Shown: positions 24,330 through 33,183, counted from the first letter of the stretch. The stretch: DNA of 37,221 nucleotides from Deltaproteobacteria bacterium (GCA_020353215.1 CP070692.1:207812-245032); one strand, 5' to 3'. The notes: generated from the sequence alone by a model not told the origin. Translations and numbers: made by a program.

Positions 24330-24434
24330 GTTTCGGAAAGGACTGTCTTTGTGCCAACAGGGAAAGCTACTACGCAACGTGCAACTGTATTCACCTTGAC
24401 ATCCAGAAAGGTTCTGTGTCAGTTTCGGAAACTG
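24330..24434. promoter_or_regulatory. Pair of GTTTCGGAAA sites, one inside a 15-base palindrome
   Basis: GTTTCGGAAA occurs at 24330-24339 and again at 24422-24431. The second copy is the core of the perfect palindrome CAGTTTCGGAAACTG (24420-24434). Both lie between divergent genes (MFS and nitroreductase), a typical place for a shared regulator. No regulator gene is visible here. Confidence 0.4.
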
Positions 24435-24491
24435 CGAATCTGAGTCGACAAATCATCGTCAATTCATCATACACACACCAGGAGAAGCGCC

Positions 24492-24995
24492 ATGAATGAA
24501 ATAACTGAGGTTATCAAGAAACGGCGAAGTGTCAGGAAGTTCGAACCGCAGGCTGTGAGAGAAGAAATCATCAGAGACATACTAGATTGTGCTCGATTGG
24601 CGCCCACCGCAAACAACATCCAACCCTGGCTCTTTGGTGTTGTGACTGATCCTGACTTAAAGACCCAGATCGCGGAAATGACCGACTATGGGAAATTCAT
24701 CGAAGAATGTGCGGTCTGCTTTGCAGTCTTTGCCGATGCAACGAAGAAGTATTTCCTCGAGGACGGATCCGCGGCTACAGAAAACATCTTACTGGCCTGC
24801 ACGGCTCACGGAATCGGTAGTTGCTGGGTGGCGGGTCACAAGAAGGGTTATGCTGATTCGGTGAGGCAGTTGCTTGGCGTTTCCGAGCCCTATACCCTGA
24901 TAGCACTTATAGCTTCTGGATATTCGGAACAGAGGGCTTCTCCCAGCAAGAAAACTCTCGAAGAGGTGAGTTTCTTTAACAAAGCCACCGGATAA
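24492..24995 (+). CDS. Nitroreductase-family flavoprotein
   Basis: A 167-residue FMN-dependent NAD(P)H oxidoreductase. It has the N-terminal FMN-phosphate motif KKRRSVRKFEPQAV, RLAPTANNIQPWLFGVV, and the AATENILLACTAHGIGSCWV helix with its Gly-Ile-Gly-Ser turn. This is the short, single-domain version of the family. Members reduce nitro, quinone or flavin substrates. The start has a good CAGGAGA site. It is followed 55 bases later by the DUF2284 gene, probably on one transcript, a pairing that suggests a redox step with a metal-bound partner. The substrate is unknown. Confidence 0.93.
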   Translation: MNEITEVIKKRRSVRKFEPQAVREEIIRDILDCARLAPTANNIQPWLFGVVTDPDLKTQIAEMTDYGKFIEECAVCFAVFADATKKYFLEDGSAATENILLACTAHGIGSCWVAGHKKGYADSVRQLLGVSEPYTLIALIASGYSEQRASPSKKTLEEVSFFNKATG

Positions 24996-25050
24996 TGAAC
25001 GAGGAAGCCGATAGAGAAAACTGCTCTTCGCTGGCGAGAAAGGAGTAACT

Positions 25051-25698
25051 ATGGCAAAAGAGGCCAAAAGGATAACCGTGGAAATAGGAGAGGCTCAACT
25101 TGAACAAGACCTCGAAAGGTACAAGAAAAAGGCTTTGGAACTGGGAGCCACAAGGGCCAAGATAATCAAAGCGGAAGAGATTCCAGTGGATGAGCGAGTG
25201 ACTCTCAAGTGTCAAATCCCTAGGTGTTTCGGCTATGGCGTCTCCGCCCACTGTCCACCCAACACTCTCAAACCAGAGGAGCTCCGGCACTGTCTGAAGA
25301 AGTACAGACGGGCGGTTTTCTTTGTCAAGGATGTGCCCTCGGAGGTCGTGGTGAGAGACAAGGCGACAATCAAGGAACGTGTTGCCGCATATGAGGATAT
25401 GTTCAAGCTTGTTAATGAAGTTGAATCGATGGCCTTTTATGACGGCCATTATCTGGCCTTTGGATTCGCAGCCGGCTCCTGCCGCCATACCTTTTGCGGT
25501 CAGGAAAAAGGCTGTCGAGCGCTTGAGGGAGAGAAGTGCAGATTGTCTTTGAGGTCAAGACCTTCCATGGAGGCAGTTGGCATCGATGTTTTCAAGATGG
25601 TCGCATCGGCCGGATGGGACATCTATCCAATTGGCAGCGATGCCAAGCCAGAGGATATTCCCAAAGGGACTTTGGCCGGGATTGTCATCGTGCAGTGA
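25051..25698 (+). CDS. DUF2284 cysteine-rich, predicted metal-binding protein
   Basis: A 215-residue protein with the Cys pattern of this family: Cys54, Cys59 and Cys68 (CQIPRCFGYGVSAHCPPN), Cys81, then CRHTFCGQEKGCRALEGEKC (Cys144, 149, 155, 163). The layout suggests an Fe-S cluster or zinc. A GAAAGGAGT ribosome site precedes the ATG. It is cotranscribed with the nitroreductase. The family occurs widely in anaerobes, without an established role that I know of. It converges with the AsmA gene 81 bases downstream. Confidence 0.9.
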   Translation: MAKEAKRITVEIGEAQLEQDLERYKKKALELGATRAKIIKAEEIPVDERVTLKCQIPRCFGYGVSAHCPPNTLKPEELRHCLKKYRRAVFFVKDVPSEVVVRDKATIKERVAAYEDMFKLVNEVESMAFYDGHYLAFGFAAGSCRHTFCGQEKGCRALEGEKCRLSLRSRPSMEAVGIDVFKMVASAGWDIYPIGSDAKPEDIPKGTLAGIVIVQ

Positions 25699-25779
25699 AT
25701 TCCGTTTGCAGAATGAGCTTGTTCACTCTGCCAAGAACTTCTCAACAACCTTGGACAACGGTTCTGCGGACTGTGGCCT

Positions 25780-27903
25780 CTAATTGCCGAAAAGCTTTTT
25801 GAGGGTGTTCCCGACACCAACGACACCTTCCTCCACAGTCTTAGTGGTCTTGTCAGCCAGGGTCTTGTCCTTTCCCTGTTGCTTGTCTTCGGTGACTTTC
25901 ACCCCTTTCTTCGCTGTCTCGATAGCTGCGAGGCAAGCGTTCTCGCCGCTTGAACCGCCTTGTACCAGGACAGCGGCAACGCCGGCAGGCCCGAAAAGTG
26001 CAGTCCCGCCGAATGCTTTACCCAGCGTAACCGCGCTCTTCATGGGGTCGACGGCCAGGGAAGGCCTGGCCAGAGTTCCGCCCAGTTTAAAGGGCTTCGC
26101 CAACTCGCTAAGGCTTACGCTAACCTTGCCCACGCCACTGGTACCAACGCCTTCCTTCGGAAAAAGATCGAGCGACAAGTTAATTTTTTCCGTGCCCAAA
26201 TCAACATAACCATCGCCGACAACACTCGTGGTGCTGGTGTCAAACACCAATGCGGTGGTGTCTGCTATCCCTTTCTTGATATCCAAGCGACAGACAAAAC
26301 AGTTGGCGATGGTATATTCTCTCTTTCCCTTGAGGGGATTGAGAACTTGCCAGACTCCCGAGGTGAGGTCGCCTCCAAGCAGGCTGACGTATTTGTTGTT
26401 CAGTTTACCTTCACCCATCATGATCACAATCTTACCGTTGAGCCCGGCCATCAGCTCCGCAATTGAACGGCCTCGACCATCCAGCTCTACGTTCACATTG
26501 AGCTTTCCTTCAACAATGTTGCTAAAGCCCAACTCTTTGAGCATGCGGTCAAGATCAAGCTTCTCGGTCTGTACGGCGGTAGCCAGTGACGCTCGTTTGC
26601 CCCGAGGCCGTAACTCGAGACGGCCCCGCATATCAGCCCCACCAATGGTCGCTTTGACCGGTTCCGTCTTAAGACGTCCGTTTTCCATCACGAGCTCGAA
26701 AGAGAGATTATTCAGTATCATTTGAGGCAGCACAACACGATCACCTTGGAATTTGACCCGGGCATCGAGCTGTTTCAAACTATCAAATGGCAGAGGATCA
26801 TTAGAAAATACCCGGTCACTTCTTCCGCTTGCTTGGCCAGCAGACTCTTGCGATTTGCCTTCTTCGTTTCCATTCGCCAAGATAGGCCGCAGATCAAGGT
26901 TCTTCGACGACAGATTCGCCCTTACCTTGGGCGTTTTGTGGGCCAGGTTTATCTCGGCAGACCCACCAAGGTCGCTCTTCCCGAAAGTAACCTTGAGATC
27001 GGAAATCTTGTAAGCCTTGGGCGCGGGGTCAGAGACCTTGAGTGTTATCTCGAAAGGACCTATGTCGGGAAGTCCGGTTATTCCGGCGAGCCCGGCTAGT
27101 TCAGGTATCGAACGACCCTTTGCATCCACCGCGAGATCGATACCCTTGGGGGCCGTGACGTCCATTATCTTGCCATCCAAACTCACTGTTGCCCCTCCGA
27201 CGTCTAAAGTAAGATTCAGCGGCCATTGTTTGTCTGGCTGTGTCAGTCCGTCCAGCGGGCCCAAGGTCCCGGCAAGACGAAAAGGATTCTCTTTGTACGC
27301 CCCCTTGAGGTCGACTTGGAGCGGACCGTCGAGTTCCTTTGCGCTGGCTCTCAAACTCTGCCCCAAGACTACATAGGTTTCTCCAGATTTGCCGTCTTTA
27401 TACGTGAGACGTCCTTTTTCCATGCTTATTTGTCTGAGTTTGACCGTCGGCAGTTTGATTGGTTCCGCTACCTCTTTTTGAACCGGTTCTTTCTTCCCCT
27501 TCTGTTCGCCCGGCTTGAATTCCAAATTGGTTCTGCCCGACTTATCCGTTTCAATCAAGATGTCAGGCTCCACAAGAACGAAGCGCTTGACTTCAATATC
27601 CCCACGCATGAGAGGAAAAAGCTCGACCTGTACCTCGAAACGGTTTACTTTTGCCATCTCCGGCCGTGAACCCCAAGGGGCATTCTGAAAGGTGACATCT
27701 TCCACTACGAGGGCTGGCGAAAAGCCAATCTTAAGATCGATGTCGCCCCCCAGTCTTAATTCCCGACCGGTGGCATCCTTTGCCGCCCTTACTATGTGAG
27801 GTTTGAGTTTGTTGTAGTCGTAACTTGACAGGATTAGATAGACCGTCACGAGGAGTGCGACGGCCAGAATAGCAGTAATACCAAGAACCAGTTTCCAGCG
27901 CAT
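25780..27903 (-). CDS. AsmA-family inner-membrane-anchored envelope protein
   Basis: A 707-residue protein. One N-terminal membrane helix (about 5-27) leads into the AsmA-type opening (LKPHIVRAAKDATGRELRLG and DIDLKIGFSPALVVEDVTFQ). A long beta-rich periplasmic body follows, ending in the AsmA C-terminal region (GKLNVNVELDGRGRSIAELM, GVGTSGVGKVSVSLSELAKP). AsmA-like proteins are beta-groove bridges thought to move phospholipids between the two membranes. A Lys/Thr-rich, probably disordered stretch lies near the end (about 665-690). The ATG at 27903 has GGGAG upstream. Its order after the small zinc-ribbon gene is the only context. Confidence 0.92.
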   Translation of the reverse strand: MRWKLVLGITAILAVALLVTVYLILSSYDYNKLKPHIVRAAKDATGRELRLGGDIDLKIGFSPALVVEDVTFQNAPWGSRPEMAKVNRFEVQVELFPLMRGDIEVKRFVLVEPDILIETDKSGRTNLEFKPGEQKGKKEPVQKEVAEPIKLPTVKLRQISMEKGRLTYKDGKSGETYVVLGQSLRASAKELDGPLQVDLKGAYKENPFRLAGTLGPLDGLTQPDKQWPLNLTLDVGGATVSLDGKIMDVTAPKGIDLAVDAKGRSIPELAGLAGITGLPDIGPFEITLKVSDPAPKAYKISDLKVTFGKSDLGGSAEINLAHKTPKVRANLSSKNLDLRPILANGNEEGKSQESAGQASGRSDRVFSNDPLPFDSLKQLDARVKFQGDRVVLPQMILNNLSFELVMENGRLKTEPVKATIGGADMRGRLELRPRGKRASLATAVQTEKLDLDRMLKELGFSNIVEGKLNVNVELDGRGRSIAELMAGLNGKIVIMMGEGKLNNKYVSLLGGDLTSGVWQVLNPLKGKREYTIANCFVCRLDIKKGIADTTALVFDTSTTSVVGDGYVDLGTEKINLSLDLFPKEGVGTSGVGKVSVSLSELAKPFKLGGTLARPSLAVDPMKSAVTLGKAFGGTALFGPAGVAAVLVQGGSSGENACLAAIETAKKGVKVTEDKQQGKDKTLADKTTKTVEEGVVGVGNTLKKLFGN

Positions 27904-28113
27904 GGTTTCTTTTTTCTCCCGTTACGGTTCTTCTGCCTTGTATTGATCTATCTATGGGACACCTAAACCACAATAATCGTACTCTCTCCTTCATGTAAAC
28001 AAGAAAACGCGGGCTGCCAATACCTGGTTGGGGCGAGCTTCGGTTTAACTTCATCAAGTCCCAACAACAGCAACATGGAGATGGAAGCGTTCGGCCTTGT
28101 TCCGGTTCGTCAA

Positions 28114-28281
28114 TCAGGCTTCCAGGTCATCTTCCCGCAACTCTTCCCCGCAGTCCGGGCATTGGGTTATTTCCTGGACATTGAGATCTGAAAAGCGATG
28201 GGTCCACTCTTTCCCGTTCCAAAGATACTCGATCCAGACCTCAAATCCACAATTGCAGTATCCCAACTTGTTGTAAACCAT
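28114..28281 (-). CDS. Small zinc-ribbon protein, 55 residues
   Basis: The ATG at 28281-28279 opens a frame of 55 codons ending in TGA at 28116-28114. The product begins MVYNKLGYCNCGFEVWIEYL. It carries two Cys pairs, CNC at 9-11 and CPDC at 41-44, separated by a beta-rich stretch with Trp and Glu, and an acidic C-terminus (EELREDDLEA). This is the layout of a rubredoxin-like or FmdB-like zinc ribbon. AAAGGT lies nine bases before the start. I do not recognise a specific family. It lies between the alkyl-transferase gene and the AsmA gene, all on the minus strand. Confidence 0.65.
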   Translation of the reverse strand: MVYNKLGYCNCGFEVWIEYLWNGKEWTHRFSDLNVQEITQCPDCGEELREDDLEA

Positions 28282-28392
28282 GTAGTGGACCTTTTACCGT
28301 CAACCCCCAACCGTTAGCGGTGGAACGAAGTGACAGATTTCGGAGGTTCGAGCACTATGAATCCGCCAGCCCATCGCCTGGTCTCGAGCATA

Positions 28393-28860
28393 TCACGGCA
28401 AGATACAGCCTTCGTGTTTCAACAGCCATTCCTTCCTCCACAAGCCGCCTCCATAACCGGTCAAGTTTCCGCTGCTGCCAATGATCCGATGGCAAGGGAC
28501 GATAATGGCAATAGGATTCTGACCGTTGGCCGCACCCACCGGACGTACAGCCTTGGGTCGGCCGATTGCTTTGGCGATATCCTGGTAGGAGGCTAGGTGG
28601 CCATAAGGCACGGTTAGTAATTGCCGCCAGACCTTTTCCTGGAATTCAGTCCCAGACAATGAAAGCTCTAGTTCAAAGGTACGCCGCTTGCCAGCGAAAT
28701 ATTCCATCACTTGTTGAACGGCTTTGCCAACGGCAGGATGAGACTCGAATCTCTCTCGACGTTTTTCCACAAAACCCAATGACGTTACACCTCTAGACGT
28801 ACCGCCCACTTCGACGAGGCCAATGGGCGACTCACAAAAATCGTAGTACAAATCACTCAC
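28393..28860 (-). CDS. ogt: Methylated-DNA-protein-cysteine methyltransferase (Ogt type)
   Basis: A suicide DNA-repair enzyme that takes O6-alkyl groups from guanine. It has the helix-turn-helix recognition region (YGHLASYQDIAKAIGRPKAV with the arginine finger), the active-site motif PCHRIIG with the acceptor Cys, and GYGGGLWRKEWLLKHEG at the end. With a GTG start at 28860 behind GAGAGGG the protein has 155 residues beginning SDLYYDFCESPIG after Met, the normal length and start for this family. An ATG at 28926 would add 22 residues of no family character. It stands alone between unrelated genes. The bases from 28861 to 29163 hold nothing I recognise. Confidence 0.93.
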   Translation of the reverse strand: MSDLYYDFCESPIGLVEVGGTSRGVTSLGFVEKRRERFESHPAVGKAVQQVMEYFAGKRRTFELELSLSGTEFQEKVWRQLLTVPYGHLASYQDIAKAIGRPKAVRPVGAANGQNPIAIIVPCHRIIGSSGNLTGYGGGLWRKEWLLKHEGCILP

Positions 28861-29163
28861 AACATACCCTCTCAATCCGTGTGACAGTTGACCAACCCAA
28901 CGAAGCGAGTCTTTCGCCCGGGTCATTGCAGTCACACCGTGCGGCTGCTCGGTGGCATGCCCATCTTCTTCGCGCTCGCTTCGTTCCGCTCAGGCGCCAC
29001 CCCTTTGGAGCGGGTTCCCGGTTACACGGTCTCGCGACAGCAATTCATGAAACATCCAGGCTAAGAGTACTTCATAGTAATCGTGAGCCTGACCATCATA
29101 AGAGTTCAGTTGTTTATATTATGCGATATGATTCCGTCGCCAATTTAGGTATTTAAGACCGAT

Positions 29164-30165
29164 TCATCTGAACGGTAAGGTCAAGATTATCGGTTGATTG
29201 TCATAGAATTCTTTCGTCAATATATCAAATTCTGCTGATGATAAACCTGGAAACAGGTTGGAATCTCTGGAATACAAGTACGTCAGATACTTGAATCTAT
29301 CGATGGTAGACCATTTGACAGGATAATTCTTATATTTCTCTGTGTCAATGACAGTGTGCAGCTTATTATAAAGAGCGTCACAGTCTCTCCTTGCGTAGGA
29401 TGTATACAGTCTTTTCACGATTTCTATCTGTTTATCCAATCTGAAGTTCATTTCTTGGAGATTTCGATCAAAGTTGTTCCCTTCATTCCAGTAGTTCATG
29501 AAGCCGTGGTTTTGTCCAAAACTATCAGGATTGACCCAATTACCTCTTTCTTCCAGTACTATTTTCACTTTTTCCCGCTTATCCGCGTCGTACCTTGAGC
29601 CATAACCAATTATTTGCGCTCTTTTCACCGCTTGCCAATGTTCAACAACGACCTTTGAAAGATGATAGTAACTTGAGCGATAGGCTTGGTTTCTGTAGAG
29701 CGTTACTCTTGGGTAGAATTTTTTCTTCAGACCGTCGAAGAAATCGTGAGCCACTCGGACATAAAGACCGCCGTGCCTTCCTGCTGAGGCCGGAATTTGA
29801 CCAACAAAATGGACTATTCCTGAGGCCACAGCGCGGACCGGTTCGCCAACCGTGTCATACTCAACACCAGGTCTCAAGTTGTTGTCAATCGAGGACTGAA
29901 AAGACTGCAATTGCATGTACGGCCTTTTCACAAAGGGATTGATCTTGTTTGCTCGCAGCTCACTAGGCAGCTTCGTTTTGCTATGAATCCGGGGATCAAA
30001 CTTCAACGCGAACCAGCCCTCCATTGCCTGCAACGAAGAGGCTTCTCCAAACTGATCGGTTCCTTGAGGTTCTGACGCTTTCGAGTTATCGGTTGCCCTG
30101 GGTAGGAGAAACATGCCAATTCCGGCGATCATGACCAGGACGAATAAAGCTTTGTGCGGCTTCAT
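29164..30165 (-). CDS. Exported M23-peptidase-like protein, probably inactive
   Basis: A 333-residue protein with a signal anchor or signal peptide (about 6-22, ALFVLVMIAGIGMFLLP). The middle resembles the LytM/M23 fold: VGEPVRAVASGIVHFVG, HGGLYVRVAHDFF and YYHLSKVVVEHWQAVKRAQI with IGYGS. The segment that should hold the first zinc ligand reads RPGVEYDT, so the usual HxxxD is absent. The C-terminal third (about 230-333) is Tyr- and Arg-rich and not recognised. It may be a scaffold that binds peptidoglycan or a partner without cutting. The ATG at 30165 follows GGAGGG; the frame is open to 30273 but lacks a signal there. It lies downstream of the lipoprotein, in the same direction. Confidence 0.72.
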   Translation of the reverse strand: MKPHKALFVLVMIAGIGMFLLPRATDNSKASEPQGTDQFGEASSLQAMEGWFALKFDPRIHSKTKLPSELRANKINPFVKRPYMQLQSFQSSIDNNLRPGVEYDTVGEPVRAVASGIVHFVGQIPASAGRHGGLYVRVAHDFFDGLKKKFYPRVTLYRNQAYRSSYYHLSKVVVEHWQAVKRAQIIGYGSRYDADKREKVKIVLEERGNWVNPDSFGQNHGFMNYWNEGNNFDRNLQEMNFRLDKQIEIVKRLYTSYARRDCDALYNKLHTVIDTEKYKNYPVKWSTIDRFKYLTYLYSRDSNLFPGLSSAEFDILTKEFYDNQPIILTLPFR

Positions 30166-30440
30166 GAAATTTCCCTCCATAATGTGCCTGATCTGGTGCT
30201 CTATGCCTTTCCGATGGCTACCGAAGGCGGGAAACGGATCGTTCATTTCCAATCCAACCACGTTCCGCTGCAAGACGCTCAGAATTCCCTGGGTATATTT
30301 CCTGAGGGAGATGGTTCGCCTGAAGCAAAAATAGTTCCAACGGTTGAGATCCAGAAGTCCAGTGGATGAGGTGGGTGAGTATTGGACCTTATAATAGAAT
30401 CAGAGTGTCAACAGGTAGTTCGCTACCCGTATTTTCGTCT

Positions 30441-31067
30441 TCACCTGAGTAACTTATTTTCGCGGAGGTTTTTCATAATTGTCACGCACAGGGAATCAAA
30501 GACATCACTGACGCTTTTTGGATCAATGGTTTCGGATTTGGCAGACCAGATCAACTTCTCTGTTGCGAGTTCATAAAGGTTGCTTTCCAACTTCACGTGC
30601 TTCTTCTCGGAATAGGTTCCTCCATACTTACTATAGTCACCTGATGAATAAGAATACGTATCAAATCTAAAATACCGATTCGGTGCCGCAGTGGTGCTTG
30701 GTGGATGATATTCCTCCTCTTTGTTTACACTTATCAAGTGTGTAACCAGTACCGTATCTATTTCCAGCTTTTCCGCTTTAGCTATGATTATCTCTTTACT
30801 TAATTCCCTATTTGGCGAAGTTGCAGCCACACTGGAGACTGCCCTCACTCCATGTTTTTCAAATCGTTTTACGAAAGTTTCTTCAAACATTTTCCGTCTT
30901 TCAAATTTGTCGGAACGTCCGACAACCATTACATTGTCTATGAATCCTCCAGTGTACTTGTTATCCTTCCATACGGAACTCATTTTGGTGCTAGTGCTAG
31001 TACAGGATGTTGAAAAAAACAACCCGATAATTGCGAAACTACATGATAATTTGAAGAATGTTTTCAT
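30441..31067 (-). CDS. Putative envelope lipoprotein, paralogue of 3919-4527
   Basis: A 208-residue protein with a lipoprotein-like signal ending FFSTSC (Cys about 22). Shared landmarks with the other copy, in the same order, are SVWKDNKYTGG, DNVMVVG, an RRKMFEETFV segment, DTVLVTHL, and LESNLYELATEKLIWSAKSE. The middle Ser/Tyr-rich part (about 118-155) differs. A strong AAAGGAGG site precedes the ATG. It starts 44 bases after the nucleotide-sugar dehydrogenase stop and probably shares its transcript. That link to sugar metabolism, and its companion M23-like protein, suggest an envelope polymer role, which is inference. The function of the family is unknown to me. Confidence 0.85.
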   Translation of the reverse strand: MKTFFKLSCSFAIIGLFFSTSCTSTSTKMSSVWKDNKYTGGFIDNVMVVGRSDKFERRKMFEETFVKRFEKHGVRAVSSVAATSPNRELSKEIIIAKAEKLEIDTVLVTHLISVNKEEEYHPPSTTAAPNRYFRFDTYSYSSGDYSKYGGTYSEKKHVKLESNLYELATEKLIWSAKSETIDPKSVSDVFDSLCVTIMKNLRENKLLR

Positions 31068-31111
31068 GGAATTGCCTCCTTTGCTGTAATTGAACCCTCG
31101 GGCGAAATTCT

Positions 31112-32785
31112 TCAGCGACCGCGACCCATTTCATGCACTAGTCTCTGCTCTCTCTCTTCGCGGACCTGGTCTTTTATCCGTTTAACATGGCCGCGACCCA
31201 ACCCTTTGACTTCACATCCCAACTCAAAGTACCGTTTAATCTGAGCATCGTCCGTGATACCAAAGCAGTCGATGATAGCCAACGGTCCACCAGCTGTCGC
31301 CACAACCTCGTCCGGGTCCAGATCCAAGTAAGGCTGATGCCGAACCGCAAAAACCACAGCCTCCGCTCCGCGCAAAGCATCTTTCAAATCTAACTCGAGT
31401 CGCAGGTCTGCCAACTTGTCCTGGTTACGGAAGAATCTTTTCAGGCTATGGCTTGGAGAAGGATACTGGTCCTGGTTTTCAAATTCCCACCAGTGCTGCA
31501 CATAGGGATCGTGAACTCTCAGTTCTGCGCCCATCTCCGTAAGTCTTCTCACAATTAGTTCCGAACCACTATTCCTCGTGTCGCCAACATCTTCGCGGTA
31601 CGAAGCTCCCAACACCAGGATCTCTGCTGCGGCTAGGGGACGGCCCATATTACGCATGGCATCCCTTGTGAGCTGTGCCACGCGCAACGCTCTGGTGTCG
31701 TTTATGTTGATGGCAAGCGGGGTGATTTTGAAAATGTCATCCTCAAACCCGTGGATATGGTGGTAGGCCCAGATGCCCAAACCTCCGTCCTTGGGTAAGC
31801 AGTAGCCGCCGATGCCGGGGCCTGGGAAAATAATATTGCTGTGCGTGGGCCGAACCTTGATAGCCTCGATCACTTTGATCAGATCCACCCCGTTTCGCTC
31901 GGCGAAAAGACTCCATTCGTCCAGGAAGGCCAGAATAGTCGCCCGAAAGCTGTTTTCCACTATTTTTGCCGTCTCCGATTCAACCGGACGATCCAGGACT
32001 GTTAGTGGATACTCATCTGTATTGATTACCTCGCTCAGAAACTTTACTACTCGCTGTGTCGCCTCCTCATTGATTCCACTGCACACACGCCAGAAATCGC
32101 GAATACTGGCAACGTACCGCTTGCCCGGCATTACCCTCTCAAAGCTGTGCGCAAGCAACGGGTCACTCTGAATGCCACGTCTACGAAAGACTTTTCTCAT
32201 AATAGGGTAAGCCACCTGTTCCGTAGTGCCTGGCGGCACCGTGGTTTCAATAAGCACCAGCGTTTCCGGGGAAATGTGTTCAGCAATGATCTCGAGGGAT
32301 TTTTCTAACGCAGCCATATCCGTCTGTCCCTCAGCCACATTCCCAAACGACTCTTTTGTATAGTCACACTGGACATCAGACACTACCACGTCAGCGAGCT
32401 TTAACGCATCATAGACGAATGTCGCGGTCAGGGTTTGTTTCTCATTGACACAACGAAAAATCATCGGCTCCAGTTCGGGATCTTCGGACTTTGTTGGTGC
32501 CAATCCGCGATTTAAATAGGGGATCTTCCAATAACTGCGTGTGCTCGGACGTTGCATGCCAATAACGAACTTGGTCGGGTTACCCGTTTGATCTTGGGCA
32601 TCCGCTACAACGGCAGCCATTGCTGCGCCTACGAATCCCACACCCATCACAACCACGATCTCACGCCCCAAAGACCGCTGATTCATTACCAATTTCTTCA
32701 GCCGTTCGATTTCTTTTGCATGGTCGCCGGGTTCAGGCAACTTGAAGTTTTCGCCGTCAGGACTGAAGGAATACTCTGCTGGCAT
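31112..32785 (-). CDS. UDP-glucose/GDP-mannose dehydrogenase-family protein, oversized
   Basis: A 557-residue NAD-dependent nucleotide-sugar dehydrogenase. The Rossmann motif is GVGFVG (48-53), the catalytic lysine region is ETAKIVENSF (Lys about 274), the active-site Cys is in GGYCLPKD (Cys about 329), and the C-terminal domain has LGASYREDVGDTRNSGS. The usual length is about 430; this one has an N-terminal tail of about 40 residues, inserts near 70-110 and a basic C-terminal tail. It should oxidise a sugar C6 alcohol to the uronic acid. The start has GGAGGAGA. It heads a likely operon with the lipoprotein and M23-like genes and has its own promoter. Confidence 0.9.
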   Translation of the reverse strand: MPAEYSFSPDGENFKLPEPGDHAKEIERLKKLVMNQRSLGREIVVVMGVGFVGAAMAAVVADAQDQTGNPTKFVIGMQRPSTRSYWKIPYLNRGLAPTKSEDPELEPMIFRCVNEKQTLTATFVYDALKLADVVVSDVQCDYTKESFGNVAEGQTDMAALEKSLEIIAEHISPETLVLIETTVPPGTTEQVAYPIMRKVFRRRGIQSDPLLAHSFERVMPGKRYVASIRDFWRVCSGINEEATQRVVKFLSEVINTDEYPLTVLDRPVESETAKIVENSFRATILAFLDEWSLFAERNGVDLIKVIEAIKVRPTHSNIIFPGPGIGGYCLPKDGGLGIWAYHHIHGFEDDIFKITPLAININDTRALRVAQLTRDAMRNMGRPLAAAEILVLGASYREDVGDTRNSGSELIVRRLTEMGAELRVHDPYVQHWWEFENQDQYPSPSHSLKRFFRNQDKLADLRLELDLKDALRGAEAVVFAVRHQPYLDLDPDEVVATAGGPLAIIDCFGITDDAQIKRYFELGCEVKGLGRGHVKRIKDQVREEREQRLVHEMGRGR

Positions 32786-32912
32786 GGACTGTCTCCTCCA
32801 CCAAACAGGGATGAAATCAGATTGGATGATCTAGCTCTCGAAACTAGAATCGCATAGAAAACTTCTAGTGTCGGAGAAACATCGGGTTGAAGACCAGGCA
32901 AGATACACCGGG

Positions 32913-32941
32913 ATGGTATGTGGTATGACCCAAATAGTCAA
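32913..32941 (-). promoter_or_regulatory. Sigma-70-like promoter for the nucleotide-sugar dehydrogenase operon
   Basis: On the minus strand TTGACT (32941-32936), a 17-base spacer and TACCAT (32918-32913), leaving a leader of about 120 bases. It starts immediately after the dodecin terminator, which makes separate transcription likely. Confidence 0.55.
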
Positions 32942-32958
32942 GAGAGGGTTGACCCTCC

Positions 32959-32997
32959 AAAGAAAAGCCCCCACTGACCAACGAGGCCAGTGAGGGC
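32959..32997 (-). terminator. Rho-independent terminator of the dodecin transcript
   Basis: On the minus strand GCCCTCACTG (32997-32988) pairs with CAGTGGGGGC (32976-32967) with one G-U pair, followed by TTTTCTTT (32966-32959). Just upstream a second hairpin, GGGTAGTG/CACTACCC (33007-33040), has a perfect 8-base stem. Together they fill the 398-base gap with the promoter above; no gene is seen. Confidence 0.75.
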
Positions 32998-33183
32998 CTG
33001 GGCATCGGGTAGTGGTTGGTTGGTGTTGACTGCACTACCCATTGCATAAGTTAGCACGAAGGAGCGGTGCCCTGTCAATACGAAAAACAACCATTTTGAG
33101 GTTTGCTGAGGAGTTTGAAAAAAGGAAAGCTCATAGGACTCTCAATTCATCGAATACGGCGTACCTCTATCGTCCCGACATGT

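Noticed and set aside
33007-33040. Attenuator for the nucleotide-sugar dehydrogenase
   Set aside because: A good promoter lies downstream of both hairpins, so they more likely end the dodecin transcript.
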